Shown piece after piece: positions 28,676-37,548 of a DNA stretch of 64,000 nucleotides (positions are counted from its first letter, which is position 1; every line of letters starts with the position of its first letter). The stretch comes from an uncultured Aquimarina sp. (GTDB taxonomy: Bacteria > Bacteroidota > Bacteroidia > Flavobacteriales > Flavobacteriaceae): the NCBI GenBank assembly GCA_947498775.1, contig CANMLL010000012.1:140848-204847 (forward strand), written 5' to 3'. A program made the position numbers and the translations under genes. Under the pieces are notes generated by a model. The model did not search any database. It saw only the letters and a program-made list of their open reading frames with translations, and was not told the origin of the DNA.

Positions 28676-29296
28676 TCAATTTTCGTCGTTCAGTTTTTTA
28701 AGGGTTTTCTCAAAATATTCGGTAATCAATAATCCGTGCGGATTATTAGGGAAGTTCCGGTCCACGGTAATCAAGTTTCCCGTTGACACCAATTCGTAGG
28801 TATCTACAATGGATCCTCGATTGATTTCAAAAATGGTAGTGGTTCTAAAGCTGTAGATTCCATTTTGTTCCCCAATTCGAGAATCTGTACTCAGAACTTT
28901 CTGGACTAATGAATACTGTAAAAGACGGTTGTAAACGCCATCTGCTTTCTTCTGGCGATAAAGGTTGTCTACGGTACTGTTTCCCAACCATAGCGCCTTT
29001 TCCAAGTTCTGTTCGTAATTACTTTCGTTTATGTTGTAGAAATAGTTGTGAAACAAGTCTAAATGAGCCAAAGCTTCAACCTTAAAATTTTCTTTTTGGG
29101 TAACGAGCTTCAGCGGAATAATACTACCATCCGTATTAATGGCAAAGGCACTATTGAGTGCTTTTTTATTCGTTTTAAAAGCCATCCAGAGCGAAAAGGT
29201 GCTAGATAGCATTGCAAAAATGATAACTGCTAACACGATGAACCTATTCAACTTTAAGACTTTGTAGATATTTTTATAGGGTGTTTTCATTTTCAT
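28676..29296 (-). CDS. traK: Conjugative transposon protein TraK
   Basis: A 206-residue VirB8-like assembly factor: a short cytoplasmic start, one membrane helix (FIVLAVIIFAMLSSTFSLWMAF), and a periplasmic domain with HLDLFHNYFYNINESNYEQNLEKALWLG, which is well conserved in TraK proteins. It lies 5 bp after traJ and keeps the CTnDOT gene order. No anomalies are seen. Confidence 0.9.
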   Translation of the reverse strand: MKMKTPYKNIYKVLKLNRFIVLAVIIFAMLSSTFSLWMAFKTNKKALNSAFAINTDGSIIPLKLVTQKENFKVEALAHLDLFHNYFYNINESNYEQNLEKALWLGNSTVDNLYRQKKADGVYNRLLQYSLVQKVLSTDSRIGEQNGIYSFRTTTIFEINRGSIVDTYELVSTGNLITVDRNFPNNPHGLLITEYFEKTLKKLNDEN

Positions 29297-29301
29297 TGGA
29301 A

Positions 29302-30144
29302 TTAGTTGGTAAACAATCTGAGAGTAAACGATGTAGCACGTTTGTATAATTTGAACTTTAGAAAAACTATGAAACCAACCGACCCAAGCTGTACCACCGG
29401 TGCAAAAAAGCCCTGACCAACATCTGTCCCAAAAAGGTTCGTCCAGAAGTTTGTATTGATTTCGGTGTAGAGGGCATTCACAAATACATTGACTAGAAAG
29501 AATGCAGGCACTAACATATAGACCGCAGCATATAGCTTGAAAAATGTATAGGCCAATGAGCGGAATTTTTCAAAGACTGCCAAACTGATGACCAGAGGAA
29601 AAAAGGCTTGCATTATACCTAATAGGAAATAGCGTTCGGCAAGAAATAGTGGGTAGATGAATAAATCCAAAATCCAAAGAAAAAGGCTAATGATAAATGC
29701 AAATATTTTGAATCCATAAAGTGGCGTTACTAGAGCTTCGTATAATAATGCCATTGCTGCTTGTGCGGCTTCTAGAAAATTGATTTCCTCTTCAATAGGA
29801 ATATCTTGCATCTGTAAAGGCAATAAGGCAGGTGCTGTACCACGATATTGCCCTTCAATGGACACCAAAATGCTATCGAAGAAACCGAGTACTTGTGTTG
29901 AGAATATGACGAGAACAACGATTGCAAAATTTTTAGTGAGTTCCCCTGGACTCAATCCCCAAGTATAGCCATCTTTATCTGCAATACCTTCATTATATTT
30001 TTTAAGGATATTGACCAGAAAGAACAATACAGCAAGCGTTTTCATTCCCGCAATAGTGTATTGCGAGAAACTGCTGTTCTGTATGGTTTGAAATACGGCA
30101 TCGATGTATTCCAGACCAATCCCTAAAAGAATGGTTGCGGTCAT
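29302..30144 (-). CDS. traJ: Conjugative transposon protein TraJ
   Basis: A 280-residue polytopic inner-membrane protein with about five to six hydrophobic helices, resembling VirB6. The helix set FAIVVLVIFSTQVLGFFDSILV, FKIFAFIISLFLWILDLFIYPLFLAERYFLLGIMQAFFPLVISLAVFEKFRSLAYTFFKLYAAVYM is typical of Bacteroidetes TraJ, the presumed translocation channel subunit. It starts 2 bp after the preceding gene and 5 bp before traK. Confidence 0.88.
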   Translation of the reverse strand: MTATILLGIGLEYIDAVFQTIQNSSFSQYTIAGMKTLAVLFFLVNILKKYNEGIADKDGYTWGLSPGELTKNFAIVVLVIFSTQVLGFFDSILVSIEGQYRGTAPALLPLQMQDIPIEEEINFLEAAQAAMALLYEALVTPLYGFKIFAFIISLFLWILDLFIYPLFLAERYFLLGIMQAFFPLVISLAVFEKFRSLAYTFFKLYAAVYMLVPAFFLVNVFVNALYTEINTNFWTNLFGTDVGQGFFAPVVQLGSVGFIVFLKFKLYKRATSFTLRLFTN

Positions 30145-30146
30145 TA

Positions 30147-30761
30147 TTAATATGATGTTTCGCGATTGTTCACTTTGTCCTGCATTTTTCTGAAAGAAAT
30201 AATATCTCTGTATCGTTTTGTTTTAGTAGTGATGTTTGAAACCATTGCTTTTGATTCCATTTCTTTTTGCTTTAAAACTTCAGCTCGTTCAGCATCAGAC
30301 ATTTTGAGGTTGTTACTGGATAAAATTTCGCCCATAAATTCCACCGTGTCCAAAGAGTTTTGAACTATGGCATCAAAGGATTCTGCTACCCGTGAAACTT
30401 CCTCTGGCTTTATGTAAGGCGAATTCAAAATATCCTGCAAATCGTTTTGCATTACATTGATGAGGCGTTGGTTGTTTTGTGCAATTTCCTCGACCGCTCT
30501 AAGTTGTTGAACAACGCTCGATACTTTCTCTATGGCTTCTTTGGCATCCTTCAAAAATTTTACGGACTTAATCATTTGAGCCGTTTGCTTGCCTGATTCC
30601 ACCAGCTGTTTTACCAAACTGATAAAATTGGTATTGTCATAAGTGGGCATTCCTTGGGCTTTAATATTTAAGCTAAATAGCAATGCCATTGCGAGTACTA
30701 AGATTTTTGTCTTACTCATCGCTAAAAATTTGTTTTGGTATTCGTGAATCTTCGATTTCAT
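30147..30761 (-). CDS. traI: Conjugative transposon protein TraI-like (VirB5-like)
   Basis: A 204-residue exported helical protein. A signal peptide begins at the internal Met at 30719 (MSKTKILVLAMALLFSLNIKAQG); the longer frame to 30761 lies 4 bp from the traG stop and may also be used. The mature part has long amphipathic helices (AKEAIEKVSSVVQQLRAVEEIAQNNQRLI), like periplasmic VirB5-type pilus-tip proteins. Position between traG and traJ matches traI of CTnDOT; traH is absent. Confidence 0.75.
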   Translation of the reverse strand: MKSKIHEYQNKFLAMSKTKILVLAMALLFSLNIKAQGMPTYDNTNFISLVKQLVESGKQTAQMIKSVKFLKDAKEAIEKVSSVVQQLRAVEEIAQNNQRLINVMQNDLQDILNSPYIKPEEVSRVAESFDAIVQNSLDTVEFMGEILSSNNLKMSDAERAEVLKQKEMESKAMVSNITTKTKRYRDIISFRKMQDKVNNRETSY

Positions 30762-30765
30762 AATA

Positions 30766-33168
30766 TTATGTTTTAGATGTGAATTGAATTATTGCTTTTT
30801 CCATATTGTGATGCTCATTATAGAGCTTCATTATTTCTTCATTTTCCTTACCGTCAGTTAAGTAAGCTGCATAGACTTCTTTAGGTACTTCAAGCCTAAA
30901 AATGTTGCTTTCCTTACCAATTTTGATAAACATTTCGGTGTACTTACGTGGTCCGGAAAGGTTGTTTTTGATTGATTTTAATTGGTTTAAATCGTGACTG
31001 GATAGGTTGAGTCTTTTTACCAATTCATCATAGCCTTTTTCGTTGTTCAGGCTATAAACCACTTGGGTATTTTCTAATATGCTAGCTGATGTTGAATTGT
31101 TAGGAAGCTGATTGATGGATTGAAGAATAATGCCAATCGCACCGTTCTGCTTACGAATGGCTTGATAGTAGAATTCTACGCTTTCCAGTACATTGTCAAA
31201 CTTCAGTTGTTTTGCAAATTCATCGAAGAGAATAATGCCTTTTTCAGCTCTGTTTTTCCAAATGGTTCTTTGGATGGCTGACTTAATCAACTTCAACATT
31301 ACAGAAAGGATTTCCTTATTATCCTTCACTTCATCCAGTTCAAAAACAATTAGGCGTTTATCCTCAATTTTATAAGTCTGGTCTTCGCTGACTTCAAAAA
31401 GGAAGCTATATAGACCATCGCCAACATACTCTGACATTACGTGCAAGAAGCTCGTAACATTGAAGTAGTCGGGATGGATTTTTAAGGTATTCAGAAGCTC
31501 TTTCTGATTACTTTCTATAAAGTTGTAAAAACCTTCGAGTGAATGGTTTTCTGAAGTATTATTATAGTAATGGCGCAATATTTTTTTGACTGAAACCGAT
31601 TGTGCTTTAGTAACCTTTAGGTCTGAAGCAAACAGCTCAAACAGGAACACGGACAAATCTTCCAAGCGCTCAGGTGCAAGGTCGTTTACATCAGCGATGT
31701 AAAATGGATTGATGCCCAGATTCTTTCCGCTTTCATAACGAAGCACGGTGTATTTCTCAGGATAGAGTTTGGCGAATTTTGTGTAGGATCCACCGAGGTC
31801 AATTATGACCAGGCGGACACCACTTTCAAAATATTGCCTCAATATATTGTTTGCCAAGAACGATTTGCCCTCACCAGTTGGTGCGAAAATGGCAAAGTTT
31901 CTTGCTTTAATTCGTTTTTTACGTTCGTCCCAAACATCCTTTAGAACAGGAACATTATGTTCACGGTCATTAAAGATGATTCCGGTAGCATCAGAATTGT
32001 AATTTGTGTTATTGATAAAAAGACAAAGTGCGTGCTTTAAGTCCGTTACATATAAATCATTATTTGAAAAATTAGATGAAAAACAGCAGTAACTATTAAG
32101 GATATAATTCTTGCGCTCTTCGCCTCGTGGATAGTACGGGATGATATCTAGTTCCTTAAATTCGGTTTTAATTTTAGAGCCTATTCGGCTTAAATTTTCT
32201 GGGTTTTTATCCCAATAAATAATGTTTAAATGACCACGAATGATGCGTGCATTATCATCGGCATTAATTTGGTTTAGTATGTGTTGAATTTTGCCAAGAA
32301 CCACTTTGTTCTGTGAGCCAAAGTTTGAACTCTTATTGAGTTCTTCAACTTTCTTATCCAACATTTTGCGCCATTTCTGTTTGTCATCGAGATAGATAAT
32401 CTGGTTGACAATATGGTTTTCGTTAAGGGTAAGCCCTAGACCATCAATAAACCCTTGATGAAATACAAAATCGTCAGAAGTGAATTTCTCATTGGTTTTG
32501 CTACTCTGTACACTTTCGCCAAAGCACAGTTCGCTATTGATGGCCAGAGCATCAAAATGATTTCCCCCAATATAAATATCGTTTTTGCCGAGGATGGCAT
32601 CGGTATCAAAACCTTCGTTGAATCCGTTAAAATAGTCGCTTGTAAATTGCTGTATTTCTTTCGCTTTAAGCGAAACAAACTTCATTTTTCGACTATTATT
32701 TATGAAAGAAACCGAATCGCTAACAGCACCGATAAAGCTCTTAAGATTGTCATCTAATTGCTGAACAATGCCTTTAGAAACTTTACGAAAAGGATTGACG
32801 TATTTAGAGTTGTTGAGCGTCTTATTCTTGGTTAAAATGAAGAACAGATAACATTTATGTTCTAAATATCCGCGACCTTTAAAATGTTGGTGGGTGGCTT
32901 TTTCAAGAAAAGTGTTATTTGGAAGCTTTTCTGAATTGTATGTTTTTTTTAGGTAGATATCCTGTTTTTGAACTACGGTGCCAACAGGTAAAGATTTTAG
33001 TGCTTGAAACCAGGCACCGTGCATATCCTCAAAATCCTTTTCTGATAGTGAGTAAATTTCTGGTAGACTTCCTTCATAGCATAAGACTACATTGCCATTA
33101 TTGGCAAATACGATATTGTCTTGGATATCTGCAATAGGTTGATATGACGAAAGGTTAATCTTGTTCAT
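30766..33168 (-). CDS. traG: Conjugation system ATPase TraG (VirB4-like)
   Basis: An 800-residue cytoplasmic ATPase energising pilus assembly and transfer. The N-terminal half is a VirB4 domain; the C-terminal half has Walker A APTGEGKSF (about residue 424) and Walker B GIILFDEFAKQ (about 655), followed by the conserved Gln region IILQSINQLPNNSTSASILENTQVVYSL. The length is normal for Bacteroidetes TraG. It overlaps traF by 14 bp. It is the motor needed for transfer and appears undamaged. Confidence 0.93.
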   Translation of the reverse strand: MNKINLSSYQPIADIQDNIVFANNGNVVLCYEGSLPEIYSLSEKDFEDMHGAWFQALKSLPVGTVVQKQDIYLKKTYNSEKLPNNTFLEKATHQHFKGRGYLEHKCYLFFILTKNKTLNNSKYVNPFRKVSKGIVQQLDDNLKSFIGAVSDSVSFINNSRKMKFVSLKAKEIQQFTSDYFNGFNEGFDTDAILGKNDIYIGGNHFDALAINSELCFGESVQSSKTNEKFTSDDFVFHQGFIDGLGLTLNENHIVNQIIYLDDKQKWRKMLDKKVEELNKSSNFGSQNKVVLGKIQHILNQINADDNARIIRGHLNIIYWDKNPENLSRIGSKIKTEFKELDIIPYYPRGEERKNYILNSYCCFSSNFSNNDLYVTDLKHALCLFINNTNYNSDATGIIFNDREHNVPVLKDVWDERKKRIKARNFAIFAPTGEGKSFLANNILRQYFESGVRLVIIDLGGSYTKFAKLYPEKYTVLRYESGKNLGINPFYIADVNDLAPERLEDLSVFLFELFASDLKVTKAQSVSVKKILRHYYNNTSENHSLEGFYNFIESNQKELLNTLKIHPDYFNVTSFLHVMSEYVGDGLYSFLFEVSEDQTYKIEDKRLIVFELDEVKDNKEILSVMLKLIKSAIQRTIWKNRAEKGIILFDEFAKQLKFDNVLESVEFYYQAIRKQNGAIGIILQSINQLPNNSTSASILENTQVVYSLNNEKGYDELVKRLNLSSHDLNQLKSIKNNLSGPRKYTEMFIKIGKESNIFRLEVPKEVYAAYLTDGKENEEIMKLYNEHHNMEKAIIQFTSKT

Positions 33169-33439
33169 AACGGAAGCCAGAATTTCTTTTGTTACTTATA
33201 ATTTTCGGGAAAACTTTTGCTGTTTGAAAAAGTTGAGGATTGCTCGCCATCCTTGTAAGAGCGATGTACAAGACTGCATTAAAGACCATAACACCTATTA
33301 TCATTAAGAAGCTGAAAGAAAAAATGATGATTAGCAATGATGCAAGTATCGATACCATCATTAGTGCAAACAGAGAAATAGGCAGTCCAAAAATGACCGC
33401 CCGTTTCCTTATGTTTTTATAGACTTCGAACCGCTTCAT
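33155..33439 (-). CDS. traF: Conjugative transposon protein TraF (DUF4133)
   Basis: A 94-residue inner-membrane protein with two hydrophobic segments (VIFGLPISLFALMMVSILASLLIIIFSFSF and VMVFNAVLYIALTRMA), like VirB3. It begins MKRFEVYKNIRKRAVIFG, a common TraF start. It overlaps traG and abuts traE, as in CTnDOT. Confidence 0.85.
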   Translation of the reverse strand: MKRFEVYKNIRKRAVIFGLPISLFALMMVSILASLLIIIFSFSFLMIIGVMVFNAVLYIALTRMASNPQLFQTAKVFPKIISNKRNSGFRYEQD

Positions 33440-33727
33440 TTATACTACGATTCCAATTAGGTAAGTAAAGATGCCGACTACAGCGCCAGCAATCAATACA
33501 AAGACAAGCACTCTTGTAATCCCTTTTTTAAGGTCTGCGTTTTCCCCAAAGAAGTGTCCTGCATTAAAAAGGAAACCAACTAAAAAAATGACACCTAGTA
33601 ATATTGGAAATATGGTACGTATGGTATCGCCTACGTCATTAACGGAATCTTCAATTCCACCAATTTGTGCAAAAAGTGAAGAAGAAAGCAACGATAAAAA
33701 AGTTGCCAAATAGATTGATTTTTTCAT
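33440..33727 (-). CDS. traE: Conjugative transposon protein TraE (DUF4134, pilin-like)
   Basis: A 95-residue protein with signal peptide (ending LFAQ) and two membrane helices (IFPILLGVIFLVGFLFNAGHFFG, VLVFVLIAGAVVGIFTYLIG), similar in layout to VirB2 pilins. It is the first gene of the preserved transfer block. The 165 bp between it and the divergent amidase gene must hold the operon promoter; I could not pick a clear box by eye. traA-D are missing upstream. Confidence 0.85.
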   Translation of the reverse strand: MKKSIYLATFLSLLSSSLFAQIGGIEDSVNDVGDTIRTIFPILLGVIFLVGFLFNAGHFFGENADLKKGITRVLVFVLIAGAVVGIFTYLIGIVV

Positions 33728-33916
33728 AATAAAACAGTTTAAATTTTACGTTGTTTTAATTAGTGAAAATTTACATATATTTATCATTCAAAATACTGAT
33801 TATCAAGTATTTGTGTGTAAAATATTATTTAAAATCAATTGAGTTTATTTGTTATTATTTGGCATCAAATTCTATGAGTTTTTGAACCGAAATTGTTGAT
33901 AACCCGAAAATTGAAA

Positions 33917-34555
33917 ATGAAAAAAGTGCTCAAAAACGTCAGTTTTGTCTTTTTGCTTCTAAAAATGTGCATCATTTTAGGACAAGAAGAGAGCACTCAA
34001 AAAAGAATCGTAATTGATGTTGGACACGGTGGAAAAGATGCTGGTGCGATAGGTTTAAATGGCATTCAAGAAAAGGATGTTGTTTTGGAAATTGCAAATG
34101 CAATTTTGAAGCTGAATGATGAATTAGAAAAGCCATTAAATATTTATTTAGCCAGATATACCGACACACTCATTTCTTTATCGGATAGGACCAAGCTGGC
34201 CAAAGCTCTAAAAGCTGATTTATTTTTGTCATTGCATTGCAACCATTCAGATAATCCTAATGCAAGAGGGGTTGAAGTTTATGTGGCAAAAAATCAGACA
34301 GCATATTCCAGAGCATCCGCTTGGTACGCTTTTCAATTGCAAGCAGCTCTCAATATAAAGCTAGGTTTTGAGAGTAGAGGTGTGAAGTTTGCGAATTTTG
34401 GGGTTTTACGTGAAACAATTAATTATTGCACTTCAGTACTCTTGGAAATAGGGTTTTTGAGTAACGGGGATGAAGTTACCTATTATAAAAAATCGCTTTC
34501 GTATGATTATATAGCAAAAGTGATTTTAGAAAGTTTAATACAGAAGATTAAGTAA
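33917..34555 (+). CDS. N-acetylmuramoyl-L-alanine amidase (Amidase_3)
   Basis: A zinc amidase of about 212 residues with a signal peptide starting at ATG 33917 (MKKVLKNVSFVFLLLKMCIILGQ; a TTG at 33893 only adds an implausible extension). Catalytic features are IVIDVGHGGKDAGAIG (first His), the Glu of GIQEKDVVLEIA, LFLSLHCNHSDNPNARGVEVYVAK (second His) and the terminal Glu in SVLLEIGFLSN. It cleaves peptide from peptidoglycan. Divergent from the tra operon and next to the element's end, it probably opens the wall for the conjugation apparatus. Confidence 0.88.
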   Translation: MKKVLKNVSFVFLLLKMCIILGQEESTQKRIVIDVGHGGKDAGAIGLNGIQEKDVVLEIANAILKLNDELEKPLNIYLARYTDTLISLSDRTKLAKALKADLFLSLHCNHSDNPNARGVEVYVAKNQTAYSRASAWYAFQLQAALNIKLGFESRGVKFANFGVLRETINYCTSVLLEIGFLSNGDEVTYYKKSLSYDYIAKVILESLIQKIK

Positions 34556-34558
34556 GCT

Positions 34559-34651
34559 ATGAAAGAATTAAGTTTTGAAATATTTAAAAATATAAAGAAG
34601 ATAGTTCTTCTATTAATAAATTACATCCTAGAGTATTTCAAAAAGAGTTGA
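34559..34651 (+). CDS. Possible 30-residue hydrophobic/basic peptide
   Basis: An ATG two bases after the amidase stop opens 30 codons reading MKELSFEIFKNIKKIVLLLINYILEYF plus KKS. A helical amphipathic peptide with basic ends could be a small membrane protein coupled to the amidase. The only support is position and composition; it may be chance. Confidence 0.25.
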   Translation: MKELSFEIFKNIKKIVLLLINYILEYFKKS

Positions 34652-34693
34652 TTCTAGAAAATAAATCTAGAATTAGTTAAAATTTATTTTTTA

Positions 34694-34792
34694 ATGGACT
34701 AGTCCATATAGTTTAAACGCAAGTGAAAGTATTCGGTATAAATCAAAATGTTGCTTACGAAATGTGTAAATGTTGTACCTATGTTGTACCTG
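34694..34792. repeat. Palindrome and tandem repeat at the element end
   Basis: A perfect 14 bp palindrome ATGGACTAGTCCAT spans 34694-34707. At 34771-34781 and 34782-34792 the sequence TGTTGTACCTA/G occurs twice in tandem. Both lie between the amidase and tRNA-Leu, where an ICE would carry its attachment region, so they are candidate arm-type sites for integrase or excisionase. The function is inferred. Confidence 0.4.
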
Positions 34793-34821
34793 TACAATTT
34801 TTAAGCTGAATTTTAAACAAG

Positions 34822-34849
34822 AAAAGCCGAAGATTTCTCTTCGGCTTTT
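34822..34849 (-). terminator. Rho-independent terminator of tRNA-Leu
   Basis: A perfect 12 bp stem (AAAAGCCGAAGA with TCTTCGGCTTTT) with a four-base loop lies one base beyond the 3' end of tRNA-Leu. On the minus strand the stem closes with a T-rich stretch, as expected for an intrinsic terminator. Confidence 0.8.
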
Positions 34850-34850
34850 G

Positions 34851-34932
34851 TGCGGATGACAGGAATCGAACCTGCACACCTCTCGGCATCAGATCCTAAG
34901 TCTGACGTGTCTACCAGTTCCACCACATCCGC
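34851..34932 (-). tRNA. tRNA-Leu (anticodon UAG)
   Basis: An 82-base type II tRNA on the minus strand. The acceptor stem is GCGGATG paired with CATCCGC plus discriminator A; the D arm has TGGTGGAACTGGTAGACAC; the anticodon loop CTTAGGA gives anticodon TAG between TCAGA and TCTGA; a variable arm (TGCCGAGAGGTG) and a T arm with GGTTCGAATCC follow. No CCA is encoded. It stands at the junction between the transfer region and host-type DNA and is probably the attachment gene of the element. Confidence 0.95.
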
Positions 34933-34966
34933 ATTTCAATATTTTAACTTTTTTTATTTCGCTATG

Positions 34967-35005
34967 TCCTAAGTCTGGCGTGTCTACCAATTCCACCACG
35001 CCCGC
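34967..35005 (-). pseudogene. Orphan 5' half of tRNA-Leu, copy 1
   Basis: Thirty-nine bases equal the first half of a tRNA-Leu: acceptor strand GCGGGCG, D arm, and anticodon stem/loop up to ACTTAGGA, then the similarity stops abruptly. The cognate 3' half (ending CGCCCGC) is not adjacent. The sequence differs from the intact tRNA at the acceptor strand and other bases, so it derives from another isodecoder. Confidence 0.85.
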
Positions 35006-35040
35006 GATTTCAATATTTTAAGAACTTTTATTAGGTTAAA

Positions 35041-35079
35041 TCCTAAGTCTAGCGTGTCTACCAATTCCACCACGCCCGC
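35041..35079 (-). pseudogene. Orphan 5' half of tRNA-Leu, copy 2
   Basis: A second 39-base 5' half with the same start (GCGGGCG), D arm and the same end point in the anticodon loop; it differs from copy 1 at one anticodon-stem base. The spacers after copies 1 and 2 are 34-35 bp and share ATTTCAATATTTTA on the plus strand, so this is a tandem array of about 74 bp units ending in the complete tRNA. Confidence 0.85.
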
Positions 35080-35229
35080 ATTTTAATTTTGTACCACTTA
35101 GGACTCAGTACAAAATACCCACTTTTATTAGTAAGCGGGTGCAAATATAAACAATAGTTTTAAAATAAAAACAACCTTCTCAAAAAATATAAAGTTTTAG
35201 TACTTTTAGGGCTAAATTAACTCAGATTC

Positions 35230-36615
35230 ATGCAAAATACACACGCATACGTTCAAGAACATAAAGATCGATTTGTAAGCGAACTTATTGAACTACTCAA
35301 AATTCCATCGGTTAGTGCAGATACCGCCTATAAAGATGATGTTATAAAAACTGCAGAAGCGGTAAGCAAAAGCCTTAAAGAGGCTGGATGCGACATCGTA
35401 GAAATTTGTGAAACCCCTGGATACCCTATTGTTTACGGAGAGAAAACTGTAGACAAAAACCTTCCTACCGTATTGGTATATGGTCATTATGATGTGCAAC
35501 CACCAGATCCTATCGATTTGTGGGATAGTCCACCATTTGAGCCAGTGATTAAAAATACAGAGATACATCCTGACGGAGCAATTTTTGCTCGCGGATCGTG
35601 CGATGATAAAGGACAAATGTATATGCATGTAAAGGCCTTAGAGTTAATGACCAAAACCGATCAGTTGCCATGCAATGTGAAGTTCATGATCGAAGGAGAA
35701 GAAGAAGTAGGTAGTAAAAGTCTGAGTTGGTTTGTAGAGCGCAACCAAGACAAATTGGCCAACGATGTGATTTTGATTAGCGATACCGGTATGATTGCCA
35801 AAGATGTACCTTCGATTACTACTGGATTACGAGGACTTAGTTATGTTGAAGTTGAGGTTACAGGACCAAATAGAGATTTACATAGTGGTTTATATGGTGG
35901 AGCCGTGGCTAACCCTATTAATGTTTTGACCAAAATGATTGCTTCTCTACATGATGAAAACAATCATATTACCATCCCTGGATTTTATGATAAGGTAGAA
36001 AACCTTTCAAAAGAAGAAAGAGCCGAGATGGCTAAAGCTCCATTTTCTCTTGATAATTATAAGAAATCACTAGATATCAATGCCGTTTATGGTGAAGAAG
36101 GGTATACGACCAATGAGCGTAATTCTATCCGCCCAACATTAGATGTAAATGGTATTTGGGGTGGCTATACGGGTGAGGGCGCAAAAACGGTAATTGCCAG
36201 CAAAGCATACGCTAAGATATCGATGCGATTGGTGCCCAACCAGGATTGGGAAGAAATTACCGAACTGTTCAAAACTCATTTTGAAAGTATCGCTCCAGAG
36301 GCAGTAACTGTTAAGGTTACGCCGCATCATGGTGGTCAAGGATATGTAACTCCGATAGACAATATTGGATATCAGGCGGCAAGCAAGGCCTACCAGGACA
36401 CCTTCGGTAAAATGCCTATACCACAACGTAGTGGAGGTAGTATTCCAATAGTTTCTTTATTCGAAAAAGAATTAAAAAGCAAGACCATTTTGATGGGATT
36501 TGGTTTGGATAGTGATGCGATACATTCACCCAACGAGCATTTTGGAGTGTGGAATTACTTAAAAGGAATCGAAACCATACCACTGTTTTATAAGTATTTT
36601 ACAGAATTGTATTGA
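35230..36615 (+). CDS. M20 family dipeptidase
   Basis: A 461-residue zinc peptidase without signal peptide. Metal and catalytic motifs are VYGHYDVQPPD (about 80), RGSCDDKGQ (about 121), MIEGEEEVGS with the general-base Glu (about 154) and ISDTGM (about 187); the dimerisation lid follows (about 210-370). M20 enzymes of this type (CNDP-like) split dipeptides in the cytosol. It is the first host-type gene right of the tRNA array. Its position before a hydroxyproline cluster fits peptide use, though it is about 1.9 kb away and not in the same operon. Confidence 0.92.
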   Translation: MQNTHAYVQEHKDRFVSELIELLKIPSVSADTAYKDDVIKTAEAVSKSLKEAGCDIVEICETPGYPIVYGEKTVDKNLPTVLVYGHYDVQPPDPIDLWDSPPFEPVIKNTEIHPDGAIFARGSCDDKGQMYMHVKALELMTKTDQLPCNVKFMIEGEEEVGSKSLSWFVERNQDKLANDVILISDTGMIAKDVPSITTGLRGLSYVEVEVTGPNRDLHSGLYGGAVANPINVLTKMIASLHDENNHITIPGFYDKVENLSKEERAEMAKAPFSLDNYKKSLDINAVYGEEGYTTNERNSIRPTLDVNGIWGGYTGEGAKTVIASKAYAKISMRLVPNQDWEEITELFKTHFESIAPEAVTVKVTPHHGGQGYVTPIDNIGYQAASKAYQDTFGKMPIPQRSGGSIPIVSLFEKELKSKTILMGFGLDSDAIHSPNEHFGVWNYLKGIETIPLFYKYFTELY

Positions 36616-36828
36616 AAGAAAAATCAACTACGGCACTAAGACATGAAGTGTCTTATCTAAGCCCTGCTTTTTGTGAACAATATTCTAGTATCTTAAGTAT
36701 GAAACGATGTACTAAACAACGTGTTTTAAGCCTTAGAAAAGATTTTGGAGCTCAAATAACCATGAATACCATATCTGCACTAACGTACTACAGTTTTCTC
36801 TAGATTGTAATATTAACCTGCGTATCTT

Positions 36829-37398
36829 ATGAAAAACACCCTGATTTTATTAATAATTATTCTAACTTCAAATCTAGCCAAAGGACAATTCATTAAGAAT
36901 AAATCAATTAATGCTCAAATTGGATATGGACTGAGTTCTCCCTATTACAGTGTTGACGAGATTGCCGATGATGGATTTTTTCTTCAAGGCGAGTATGTAT
37001 TAAGTGTCGCTTCTTGGTTCGAACTTAGACCATATACCGGTTTAATTATTACAAACTCGAATGGAAAAGACCTTAATGACAATCCAACCGATGAAAAAGC
37101 TGAATCTAAAGCCTTTCTAATAGGTGGAAAAGCAAGAGTTAGAGCGCCGATACCTTGGGTAGCACCCTATGTTGAAATTGGAATAGGTGCATCAATAGGA
37201 AAATTTGAAACGTTTACAACGTTTACCAATATCGATAAAAGTGGTTTTATTTATCATATACCTTTCTCTTTCGGATTGGAATTGGGGCGAAATAATAATC
37301 TAGATTTAGGATTCACCTATTACTTTCAGCCAACTGTTGAACAATATGCAGGAGCATTTGCACTAGGAATTTCTATACCCTTAAAATCAAATAAATAA
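36829..37398 (+). CDS. Outer-membrane beta-barrel protein
   Basis: A 189-residue exported protein: signal peptide MKNTLILLIIILTSNLAKGQ, then about eight amphipathic strands (INAQIGYGLSSPYY, AFLIGGKARVRAPI, NNLDLGFTYYFQPT, GAFALGISIPLKSNK), the pattern of small OmpA/OmpW-like barrels. No ligand motif is visible. It stands alone, preceded by 213 bp with no convincing gene. Confidence 0.75.
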   Translation: MKNTLILLIIILTSNLAKGQFIKNKSINAQIGYGLSSPYYSVDEIADDGFFLQGEYVLSVASWFELRPYTGLIITNSNGKDLNDNPTDEKAESKAFLIGGKARVRAPIPWVAPYVEIGIGASIGKFETFTTFTNIDKSGFIYHIPFSFGLELGRNNNLDLGFTYYFQPTVEQYAGAFALGISIPLKSNK

Positions 37399-37548
37399 CA
37401 TATTATATGGTATTGGTATACTACATAAACAGGATTCCTATTCTTGAAGGAATGGGTGATGTTAACGCAGTCAAAAAAATCATAATGAATTCGAAGAGAA
37501 AAAAAGATTAGTCCAGATCTTATAAAAACGGTCTCGAATCTTTAAGCG

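Noticed and set aside
33728..33892. Possible -7 box upstream of traE
   Set aside because: TATTTTG-like stretches are frequent in this AT-rich spacer and none fits TAnnTTTG with a good upstream box.
36612..36803. 63-codon frame after the M20 dipeptidase
   Set aside because: TTG start overlapping the dipeptidase stop, no homology-like features; treated as non-coding spacer.
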